11,088 nucleotides of DNA, taken from NCBI GenBank assembly GCA_947169005.1, contig CAMVOG010000061.1, positions 1 to 11,088 on the forward strand, given 5' to 3'. A model generated the notes under the pieces. It was not told where the DNA came from and searched no databases. It saw only the letters and a list, made by a program, of their open reading frames with translations. Origin of the DNA: an uncultured Clostridia bacterium. Lineage in GTDB: Bacteria > Bacillota > Clostridia > Oscillospirales > Oscillospiraceae. Position numbers and translations under genes: made by a program. Shown here one piece after another: positions 1 to 5,168 of this stretch. Position 1 is the stretch's first letter, and every line of letters begins with the position of its first letter.

Positions 1-403
1 CCATGTGGGCCTTGAAGCCCAGGATGGAGTCGCCCACATAATTATAGTGAGGCACCTGCACCTTGTCGAAGAGGATCACGTTTTTCAGCTCCACGGAGTT
101 GCCCACCACGGCCCCGGCGCCCACCAGGGCGCTGCCCCGGATGAAGGCACAGTGGCGGACCTCCGTTTCCGGCCCGATGATGCAGGGGCCGGTGATGGAG
201 GCGGTGGGGGCCACCCTGGCGGAGCGGGCGATCCAGATCTCCTCCCCCCGCTGCTCGTATACGTCGGCGGGCAGGGTGGGGCCCAGGGCCCGGATGAAGT
301 CCTTGATCTCCGGCAGGGCCTGCCAGGGATAGTCAAAGCGCGCCAGCAGCGGCGCGGCGAGAGAATGGCTCAGATCAAACAAAGCGTCGGGACGGTAATT
401 CAT
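1..403 (-). CDS. Left-handed beta-helix (hexapeptide repeat) sugar-nucleotide transferase-like protein, partial at 3' end
   Basis: Only the N-terminal 134 residues are in the window; the gene continues beyond position 1. After an alpha-helical start of about 50 residues (begins MNYRPDALFDLSHS), residues 58 to 134 show the hexapeptide pattern of a left-handed beta-helix: IARSARVAPTASITGPCIIG, then VRHCAFIRGSALVGAGAVVG, then VPHYNYVGDSILGFKAHM. This resembles the C-terminal half of GlmU and the short Clostridial proteins often labelled UDP-N-acetylglucosamine pyrophosphorylase. It has no N-terminal nucleotidyltransferase Rossmann domain in the visible part, so the activity is more likely acyl transfer to an amino sugar or nucleotide sugar. 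That is inference from family resemblance. The ATG at 401-403 follows a good GGAGGT site (complement of 412-417). No convincing sigma-A promoter is visible between this start and the upstream terminator; a palindromic repeat fills that space. Confidence 0.82.
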   Translation of the reverse strand, partial: MNYRPDALFDLSHSLAAPLLARFDYPWQALPEIKDFIRALGPTLPADVYEQRGEEIWIARSARVAPTASITGPCIIGPETEVRHCAFIRGSALVGAGAVVGNSVELKNVILFDKVQVPHYNYVGDSILGFKAHM

Positions 404-426
404 GGCGGGATACCTCCGGTATTCTG

Positions 427-532
427 ATTCAGTACTCAGGTGCAGCACTCAGTACTCAGGCGCGGGACTCGGTTGAAGCACGCTCCAACCACTCGATACT
501 GAGTACTAAGTACTGAGTCCTGAGTCCTGAAT
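427..532. repeat. 106-bp imperfect palindromic intergenic repeat
   Basis: The element starts with ATTCAG (427-432) and ends with its complement CTGAAT (527-532). Inside, the left arm carries a 12-bp direct repeat, TCAGTACTCAGG, at 429-440 and 449-460. The right arm carries the complementary units ACTGAGTAC and ACTGAGTCCTGAG several times (497-528). The centre is GGTTG (471-475), a 10-nt loop, and CAACC (486-490). The whole can fold into one long imperfect hairpin on either strand. It lies between the symporter terminator and the ribosome binding site of the next gene. No reading frame or transposase is present. It looks like a REP or MITE-like intergenic element, but I do not recognise a named family. 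Confidence 0.7.
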
Positions 533-581
533 ACGAACAAGGCCGCTGTTTCCTGCAGTATAGCAGAAAACAGCGGCCTTG
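531..581 (-). terminator. Probable intrinsic terminator of the AGCS symporter gene
   Basis: A 14-bp perfect stem, arms 538-551 and 568-581, carries a smaller CTGC/GCAG stem in its loop. It starts 25 nt past the symporter stop codon. On the minus strand the hairpin is followed by a T-rich but interrupted tail (TTCGTATT). A short CCC/GGG hairpin (587-598) sits between the stop and this stem. The stem is strong and the tail is weak, so some read-through into the next gene is plausible. Confidence 0.7.
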
Positions 582-606
582 GGTAGTCCCGAAGGGGAAA
601 TACTTT

Positions 607-2049
607 TTAATTCAGGCGATCTTTCTTGAAATGGTCCTTCGTCAGCTTGACCACCACGCCGGAGAGGGCCAGCAGGGCCACCAGGTTGGGCAGGGCCATG
701 AGGCCGTTGAGAGCGTCGCCCAGGGTCCACACGATGTCGAGGCCCAGGGTAGAGCCGATGATGAGGACGATGATGAAGACGATCTTGTAGCCGATGGAGG
801 CCTTGGTGCCGAAGAGGTATTCAAAGCAGCGGGTGCCGTAGAGAGACCAGCTCATGATGGTGGAGAGGGCGAAGAGGGAGAGGCACACGGCGATGACGAT
901 GGAGCCCACCTGGCCGCCGAAGATGCTGCTGAAGGCGGTGACCATCATTTCGCTGCCGTGGTTGACGCCCCACTCGATGCCGGCGCCGCCGCCGGTCACG
1001 CCCAGCAGGCCGCAGAGGAGAGCCAGAGCGGTGAGGGTGCAGATCACGATGGAATCCATGAAGACCTCAAAGATACCGTAGAGGCCCTGCTTCACGGGGT
1101 CGGACTCGGAGGAGGCGGCGTGGGCCATGGGGGCGGAGCCGAGGCCAGCCTCGTTGGAGAAGACGCCGCGGGCAATGCCCTTCTGCACGGTGGTCATAAA
1201 GGCGATGCCGAAAGCGCCGCCCAGCGCGCCCTCAGCCGTGAAAGCGCCCACGAAGATCATGCGGAAGACCTCGCCGATCCAGTTGATGTTGCCGAAGATG
1301 ACGATGAGCGCGGCCAGGATGTAGAGAACGGCCATGAAGGGCACCAGCTTCTCCGTGACCTTGCCGATGCGCTTGATGCCGCCCAGCAGCACCAGGCCCA
1401 CGATGATGGCCACGATGATGCCGATGATGAGGCGGCTGAGAGCCACCTGCTGGCCCAGGAACAGGATGGTGTTGGCGTCCAGATCCGCGCCGAAGGAGCT
1501 GATCATGTTGCTGATGGCGGTGGCGATGGAGTCCACCTGGGTGGTGTTGCCGATGCCGAAGGAGGCGAGGCAGCCGAAGATGGCGAAGATGACGGCCAGC
1601 CACTTCCAGCCCTTGCCCAGGCCATTGGTGATGTAGTACATGGGGCCGCCCACCCAGTCGCCCTGGGCGTTGCGCTCACGGTACTTGACCGCCAGCGCCA
1701 CCTCGGCGTACTTGGTGCACATGCCGAAGAGGGCGGAGATCCACAGCCAGAACACGGCGCCGGGGCCGCCGATGAAGATGGCGCCCGTCACGCCCACGAT
1801 GTTGCCGGTGCCCACTGTGGCGGCCAGGGCCGTCGTCACCGCCTGGAAGGGCGTTACCTCGCCCTCGCCGGCCTGGTGCTTGTGGAACATCTTGCCGATG
1901 GTGTTCTTCAGAGCGTAGCCCAGATGGCCGAACTGGATGAAGCCGTTGCGGGCCGTCACGAAAATACCCGTGCCCACCAGCAGGATCAGCATCCAGGGGC
2001 CCCAGGCAAAATCGTCCAGAGCGGTTATGATGTCTTCCAACACTTTCAT
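607..2049 (-). CDS. AGCS-family sodium:alanine/glycine symporter
   Basis: This 480-residue integral membrane protein co-transports a small amino acid (alanine or glycine) with sodium. About ten or eleven hydrophobic segments are visible. The AGCS signature covers residues 78 to 104, with the key stretch TVGTGNIVGVTGAI followed by FIGGPGAVFWLW. The conserved KGIARGVFSNEAGLGSAP stretch in the middle is also intact. Length is normal for the family. The ATG at 2047-2049 was chosen because it follows a good purine-rich ribosome binding site and begins the family's usual N-terminus (MKVLEDIITALDDFAWGPWM). A longer frame opening at a TTG at 2146-2148 lies within riboswitch leader RNA and is not coding. 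The glycine riboswitch upstream supports glycine as substrate or signal. The gene ends at a hairpin terminator and is probably monocistronic. Confidence 0.95.
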   Translation of the reverse strand: MKVLEDIITALDDFAWGPWMLILLVGTGIFVTARNGFIQFGHLGYALKNTIGKMFHKHQAGEGEVTPFQAVTTALAATVGTGNIVGVTGAIFIGGPGAVFWLWISALFGMCTKYAEVALAVKYRERNAQGDWVGGPMYYITNGLGKGWKWLAVIFAIFGCLASFGIGNTTQVDSIATAISNMISSFGADLDANTILFLGQQVALSRLIIGIIVAIIVGLVLLGGIKRIGKVTEKLVPFMAVLYILAALIVIFGNINWIGEVFRMIFVGAFTAEGALGGAFGIAFMTTVQKGIARGVFSNEAGLGSAPMAHAASSESDPVKQGLYGIFEVFMDSIVICTLTALALLCGLLGVTGGGAGIEWGVNHGSEMMVTAFSSIFGGQVGSIVIAVCLSLFALSTIMSWSLYGTRCFEYLFGTKASIGYKIVFIIVLIIGSTLGLDIVWTLGDALNGLMALPNLVALLALSGVVVKLTKDHFKKDRLN

Positions 2050-2059
2050 TTCTGCTTTT

Positions 2060-2070
2060 CCTTCCTTCTT
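2060..2070 (-). promoter_or_regulatory. Ribosome binding site of the symporter gene
   Basis: On the minus strand this reads AAGAAGGAAGG, ending 10 nt before the ATG at 2049. It decides the start: no comparable site precedes the upstream in-frame TTG at 2148. It is not the perfect AGGAGG seen for most genes here. Confidence 0.7.
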
Positions 2071-2112
2071 TTTGTATTGCAAAAAATCCGACAGAGATTT
2101 TTTACACAGAGT

Positions 2113-2161
2113 AAAAGGCCCGGTAAAGCAAAGGAGCTTCACCGGCAAAGCGGAGAAGCTC
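2113..2161 (-). terminator. Expression platform of the glycine riboswitch: terminator and competing antiterminator
   Basis: Terminator: CCGGTGAAG (complement of 2137-2145) pairs with CTTTACCGG (complement of 2120-2128) in nine pairs including one G-U, around a short loop. The tail is CCTTTT (ending at 2113). Antiterminator: GAGCTTC (complement of 2155-2161) pairs perfectly with GAAGCTC (complement of 2134-2140), which takes away the 5' arm of the terminator. The two hairpins are mutually exclusive. The pairings are seen directly; their use in control is inferred from how transcriptional riboswitches work. Confidence 0.65.
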
Positions 2162-2215
2162 TAACAAATGGCCGCGGAACGCCCCCGCCGGATCGCGGGG
2201 CCCTCCGCCCGTCCT

Positions 2216-2381
2216 TTCTGTCCTTTTGCCTGAGAGATTAGCCCCTGGGGGCTTTGCACCTTCGGCACCTTCATTTAAGAAGGCTTCTCCAGAATGCCGT
2301 CGATCTGCGGTCCTCCTCTCCCCAAGGGAAAGGTCCTGAGAGCGTTACTCCTTCGGCTGAACCTAATCACTTTCCCGCAGA
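2216..2381 (-). promoter_or_regulatory. Tandem glycine riboswitch (two aptamer domains)
   Basis: Read on the minus strand, aptamer 2 (2216-2294) is canonical. P1 is TTCTG/CAGAA (2290-2294 with 2216-2220), followed by GAGAAG, then GTGCCGAAGGTGCAAAGCCC, and the hallmark CTCTCAGGCAAAAGGACAG. The core CCGAAGG is the complement of 2259-2265. Upstream, aptamer 1 (2304-2381) is closed by TCTGCGG/CCGCAGA and contains GCCGAAGGAGTAACGCTCTC (core complement at 2350-2356). Its inner layout departs from the usual form. Only 9 nt separate the two domains, the normal arrangement for tandem glycine riboswitches. The class (RF00504) senses glycine and commonly controls gcv operons and AGCS symporters, and an AGCS gene lies directly downstream. 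Confidence 0.93.
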
Positions 2382-2408
2382 CGTCACTCGGCTATATTCA
2401 TTTTTTGT

Positions 2409-2437
2409 ATAATAATACAGTTTAACTGGAAATGCAA
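2409..2437 (-). promoter_or_regulatory. Promoter of the riboswitch-symporter transcript
   Basis: On the minus strand a -35 box TTGCAT (complement of 2432-2437) and a -10 box TATTAT (complement of 2409-2414) are separated by 17 bp in A/T-rich DNA. Initiation near 2402 would start the RNA about 20 nt before the first aptamer stem. Boxes match sigma-A consensus at 4 of 6 and 5 of 6 positions. Confidence 0.65.
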
Positions 2438-2507
2438 TAGGAAAATGAGATTTTTTTAAGGCAATAGGCGATAGGGGACGGGAGGACGAATGATCCTTTG
2501 TCCGTAG

Positions 2508-3089
2508 TCAATTGCCCATGGCCCGCAGGCCCAGCTTTACGTAGTCCGTGATCTGCTTTTCCAGGTCGTAGGAGCCGTTGTTGACGCACCAGTTGTAGCA
2601 GCAGCCGCGCACCAGCACGAAGAAATAGTCCACGATCTCCCGACTCGTCAGCTCCGTTTGAAGCTGGCCGTTCTGCAGCCCCTCCTGCACGATGCTCTCA
2701 AAGACCTGCTGCATGGGGCGGTGGCGGGAGAAGAAGGGGTTGTCCGAGTGGAAAAGGATCTTCATCAGCTCCAGCCCCGTGTTGAGGTTGAGGCGGGTGT
2801 AGTAGCGGAAGTAATCCACGATCTTTTCCGCGGCGGTGTTCCCACTCAGCCGCAGGGCAACGGAGTCGGTAAAAAAGCGGTCGCCCTCCATATAGATGTT
2901 CAGAAAGAGATCGTCCTTGGCGGGGAAATAGCTGTAGAAGGTGCCGATGGAGACCTTCGCGTCGTTGCAGATGTCCCGCACGGTGGTGTTGCGGTAGCCC
3001 TTCTCCTTCATCAGCTTCAGCGAGGAGCGCAGCAGCCGCTCCTTCGTGCGCTGGGCCTTGTCGCTTTTGACGCCCTCCGGCTTATCCAT
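2508..3089 (-). CDS. TetR/AcrR-family transcriptional regulator
   Basis: This 193-residue protein has a typical TetR N-terminal DNA-binding domain. Helix 1 covers about residues 13 to 28. The helix-turn-helix is at about 37 to 57, with the conserved TVRDICNDAKVSIGTFYSYF followed by KDDLF. The C-terminal ligand-binding and dimerisation part (about 65 to 193) is variable, as usual, and gives no clue to the ligand. The ATG at 3087-3089 follows AAGGAGG (complement of 3099-3105). It has its own near-consensus promoter and is separated from mrp by a terminator. Its neighbours are a riboswitch-controlled symporter downstream and a housekeeping operon upstream, so the regulated genes are not evident; autoregulation is the default guess. 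The stop codon falls inside a small repeat-like stretch and no clear U-tailed terminator follows. Confidence 0.93.
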   Translation of the reverse strand: MDKPEGVKSDKAQRTKERLLRSSLKLMKEKGYRNTTVRDICNDAKVSIGTFYSYFPAKDDLFLNIYMEGDRFFTDSVALRLSGNTAAEKIVDYFRYYTRLNLNTGLELMKILFHSDNPFFSRHRPMQQVFESIVQEGLQNGQLQTELTSREIVDYFFVLVRGCCYNWCVNNGSYDLEKQITDYVKLGLRAMGN

Positions 3090-3115
3090 GCTCCATCGCC
3101 TCCTTGGTATGTGTA

Positions 3116-3144
3116 GTATAACCGATAGCGGCCTTGTCTGTCAA
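3116..3144 (-). promoter_or_regulatory. Promoter of the tetR gene
   Basis: Minus-strand TTGACA (complement of 3139-3144), 17-bp spacer, TTATAC (complement of 3116-3121). The -35 box is perfect consensus. Transcription would start near 3109, leaving a leader of about 20 nt before the ATG. Confidence 0.8.
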
Positions 3145-3184
3145 TGCAAAAGAGACAAAAAATAGAATCTGTTCAATTTTGACA

Positions 3185-3222
3185 GAAAAATGCCGCCGCT
3201 TCCCAAGGGAAAAGCGGCGGCA
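3185..3222 (-). terminator. Intrinsic terminator at the end of the rpmH-mrp operon
   Basis: On the minus strand the 11-bp stem TGCCGCCGCTT/AAGCGGCGGCA (complements of 3212-3222 and 3191-3201) encloses a 10-nt loop and runs straight into TTTTT (complement of 3186-3190). It begins 15 nt after the mrp stop codon. This is a textbook rho-independent terminator. Confidence 0.93.
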
Positions 3223-3237
3223 AAGGCTTGCTTCTGT

Positions 3238-4104
3238 TTACAGGGCCTCCAGCACGGGGACCAGCCCCTCCAGCTCGGGCAGAACGATCTTCTCGATCTC
3301 GCCCTTGTCGCAGGCGGCGGCCACGTTGGGCAGGATGGGGAGCTTGGCCAGGACCTTCAGGCCCTTCTCGGCGGCGATGGCGTCGATATTGCTCTCGCCG
3401 TAGAGCTTATGCTCCTTGCCGCAGTCGGGGCAGCGGAAGAAGCTCATGTTCTCCACCAGCCCGATCACGGGAATATCCATGAGCTGGGCCATGTTCACGG
3501 CCTTGGAGACGATCATGGAAACCAGCTCCTGGGGAGAGGTTACCACGATGATGCCGTCCACGGGCAGGGACTGGAAAATGGTCAGCGGCACGTCGCCCGT
3601 TCCGGGAGGCATATCCACGAACATATAATCCACGTCGCCCCAGACCACGTCGGTCCAGAACTGCTTCACCGTCTCGGAAATGACGGCCCCGCGCCAGACC
3701 ACAGGCTGGGTCTCGTCGTCCAGGAAGAGGTTGACGGACATCATCTTGACGCCGCCGGCGCTCTCCTCGGGCAGGATGCCCATGGAGTTGGCCTTCGCCC
3801 GGGTGTGGACGCCGAAGCACATGGGGATGGAGGGCCCCGTCATGTCCGCGTCCAGAATGGCCACGGAGTGGCCCTGGCGGCGCATCAGCGCCGCGGAAAG
3901 GGAGGTGATGAGGGACTTGCCCACGCCGCCCTTGCCGGAAACGACGCCGATGACCTTCTTCACCTTGCTGTGTGCGTTGAGCTTGGCGGTGAAGTCCGCC
4001 GCGCCGCAGCTTCCGCCGCAGGAGCCGCACTCACCGCCACAGGAGTCGCAGCCGCCTTCGCAGTCGCAGCCCTCCTGCTTGACGTTTTCATCAAATTCAG
4101 CCAT
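3238..4104 (-). CDS. mrp: Mrp/NBP35-family P-loop ATPase, iron-sulfur cluster carrier
   Basis: This 288-residue cytosolic protein belongs to the Mrp/NBP35/ApbC group, which carries 4Fe-4S clusters to apo-proteins. The deviant Walker A motif GKGGVGKS is at residues 57 to 64, the DADMTGPSIP switch region at 85 to 94, and the Walker B-side motif DMPPGTGD at 164 to 171. The dimer-bridging CxxC is C225-P-D-C228. The first 33 residues hold seven cysteines (13, 15, 19, 22, 26, 29, 33) in a Gly-rich tail, recalling the N-terminal cluster site of NBP35, while E. coli-type ApbC has no such tail. Start ATG at 4102-4104 follows GGAGG. It is the last gene of the operon, 18 nt after acpP, and ends at a strong terminator. 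Confidence 0.94.
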   Translation of the reverse strand: MAEFDENVKQEGCDCEGGCDSCGGECGSCGGSCGAADFTAKLNAHSKVKKVIGVVSGKGGVGKSLITSLSAALMRRQGHSVAILDADMTGPSIPMCFGVHTRAKANSMGILPEESAGGVKMMSVNLFLDDETQPVVWRGAVISETVKQFWTDVVWGDVDYMFVDMPPGTGDVPLTIFQSLPVDGIIVVTSPQELVSMIVSKAVNMAQLMDIPVIGLVENMSFFRCPDCGKEHKLYGESNIDAIAAEKGLKVLAKLPILPNVAAACDKGEIEKIVLPELEGLVPVLEAL

Positions 4105-4122
4105 ACTTGATCTTCCTCCGTA

Positions 4123-4359
4123 TCAGTCACGATCCAGGTACTTTTCGATGACGCGCACCGCGTCGCCGATGGTGTGGATATCCTCGATGTCCTCGGCCTC
4201 CACCTTCACGTTGAAGGCGTCCTCGGCGGACATGAGGATCTCATAGAGGTCCAGGGAATCCGCGCTCAGCTCGTTCTGGATATCCGTATCCTCCGTCAGA
4301 CGGTCCTCGTCGACGTTCAAAAGGTCGGAAATGATCCGTTTGATCTCATCAAATACCAT
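4123..4359 (-). CDS. acpP: Acyl carrier protein
   Basis: A 78-residue, very acidic four-helix protein of normal ACP length. The phosphopantetheine attachment serine is S35 in the ADSLDL motif, followed by the usual acidic recognition helix. It carries growing acyl chains as thioesters for fatty acid synthesis after modification by holo-ACP synthase. It lies between jag (22 nt upstream) and mrp (18 nt downstream) and is probably cotranscribed with both. No fab gene is near. It could be the main ACP or a second, specialised one; the sequence alone does not decide. Ribosome binding site AAAGGAG lies 9 nt before the ATG. Confidence 0.92.
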   Translation of the reverse strand: MVFDEIKRIISDLLNVDEDRLTEDTDIQNELSADSLDLYEILMSAEDAFNVKVEAEDIEDIHTIGDAVRVIEKYLDRD

Positions 4360-4382
4360 TGTGAGACGCTCCTTTCCGGCTC

Positions 4383-5153
4383 TCAGCCTCTGTATCCGCG
4401 CCGGTCGTCCCGGCGGGGACCGGCATTGTTTCCATAGGCAACCACGATGCGGCGGTTGGGCTCCGTACCGATGGAATAGGTGGAAACGCCGTCCACATCC
4501 TGCAGCACCGTGTGGATCACGTGCCGCTCATAGGAGTTCATGGGCTCCAGCGTCATGCTGCGGCGGTATTTCAGCACCTTGCCCGCCACCTTCTCCGCCA
4601 GCCGCTTCAGGGACTCCTCCCGCTTGCTGCGGTAGTTCTCCGCGTCCACGCTGATGTGGACGTGCTCGTCGGTCAGGCGGTTGATGGCATAGTTGGCGAT
4701 GTGCTGGATGGCGTCCAGGGTCTCGCCCCGGTGGCCGATGAGCATGCCGAGCTTCTCACCCGTCAGCTTCACGAGGATGCCGCCGTCCTCCTTCATTTCC
4801 AGGACGGGAACGGCGTCCGATCCCATTTTCTCCAGCAGGCCCTTGATAAATTCCTCCGTTTTGGCGGCGACGTCCGTCTCCGCTCCGGAAAAGTCCTCCG
4901 GCGCGGCCTCGGGCTCCCATGCCTCGGCGGGTTCCGGCTCCGTTTCCGGCTCCTCTTCCCGGGCCGGATCGACCTCCGGCATCTCCACGCTCACGCGGAC
5001 CTTGGCCGGCACGGCGCCGATGCCCAGGAAACCGGATTTGCCCCGCTCGAGGACCTCGACGGTGGCCTCCTCGGGGGCACAGCCCAGCTGCGCCAACGCG
5101 GAACGGGTCGCCTCCTCCACGGATTTGGCCGTTGCCTCGATAACCTTTAACAT
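4383..5153 (-). CDS. jag: Jag/KhpB RNA-binding protein (SpoIIIJ-associated)
   Basis: A 256-residue protein with the three Jag parts in order. The Jag-N domain is residues 1 to about 54, with the conserved GKSGFLGIG at 38 to 46. A KH domain lies at about 112 to 170 with the GxxG loop G140-H-R-G143. A C-terminal R3H domain at about 178 to 242 has the R-x3-H signature at R210 and H214. Between Jag-N and KH is a highly acidic, Pro/Glu-rich linker (about 57 to 98), probably disordered. The family binds RNA, affects cell elongation and division in Gram-positives, and is almost always beside yidC, as here. Only 15 nt separate it from the yidC stop. Its AAGGAG site overlaps that gap, which suggests translational coupling. 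Start ATG is at 5151-5153. Confidence 0.95.
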   Translation of the reverse strand: MLKVIEATAKSVEEATRSALAQLGCAPEEATVEVLERGKSGFLGIGAVPAKVRVSVEMPEVDPAREEEPETEPEPAEAWEPEAAPEDFSGAETDVAAKTEEFIKGLLEKMGSDAVPVLEMKEDGGILVKLTGEKLGMLIGHRGETLDAIQHIANYAINRLTDEHVHISVDAENYRSKREESLKRLAEKVAGKVLKYRRSMTLEPMNSYERHVIHTVLQDVDGVSTYSIGTEPNRRIVVAYGNNAGPRRDDRRGYRG

Positions 5154-5168
5154 TAGGCACTCTCCTTG

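Noticed and set aside
2050..2148. N-terminal extension of 33 residues on the symporter from a TTG start
   Set aside because: It translates the riboswitch expression platform, has no ribosome binding site, and the family N-terminus starts at 2049.
631..2241. A 536-codon plus-strand frame opposite the symporter gene and its riboswitch
   Set aside because: The product is His/Ala/Asp/Glu-rich without any domain, and it runs through the symporter's leader. Shadow frame.
2459..2507. Terminator for tetR
   Set aside because: Only an imperfect GGAC/GTCC and AGGA/TCCT stem is present and no T-run follows on the minus strand.
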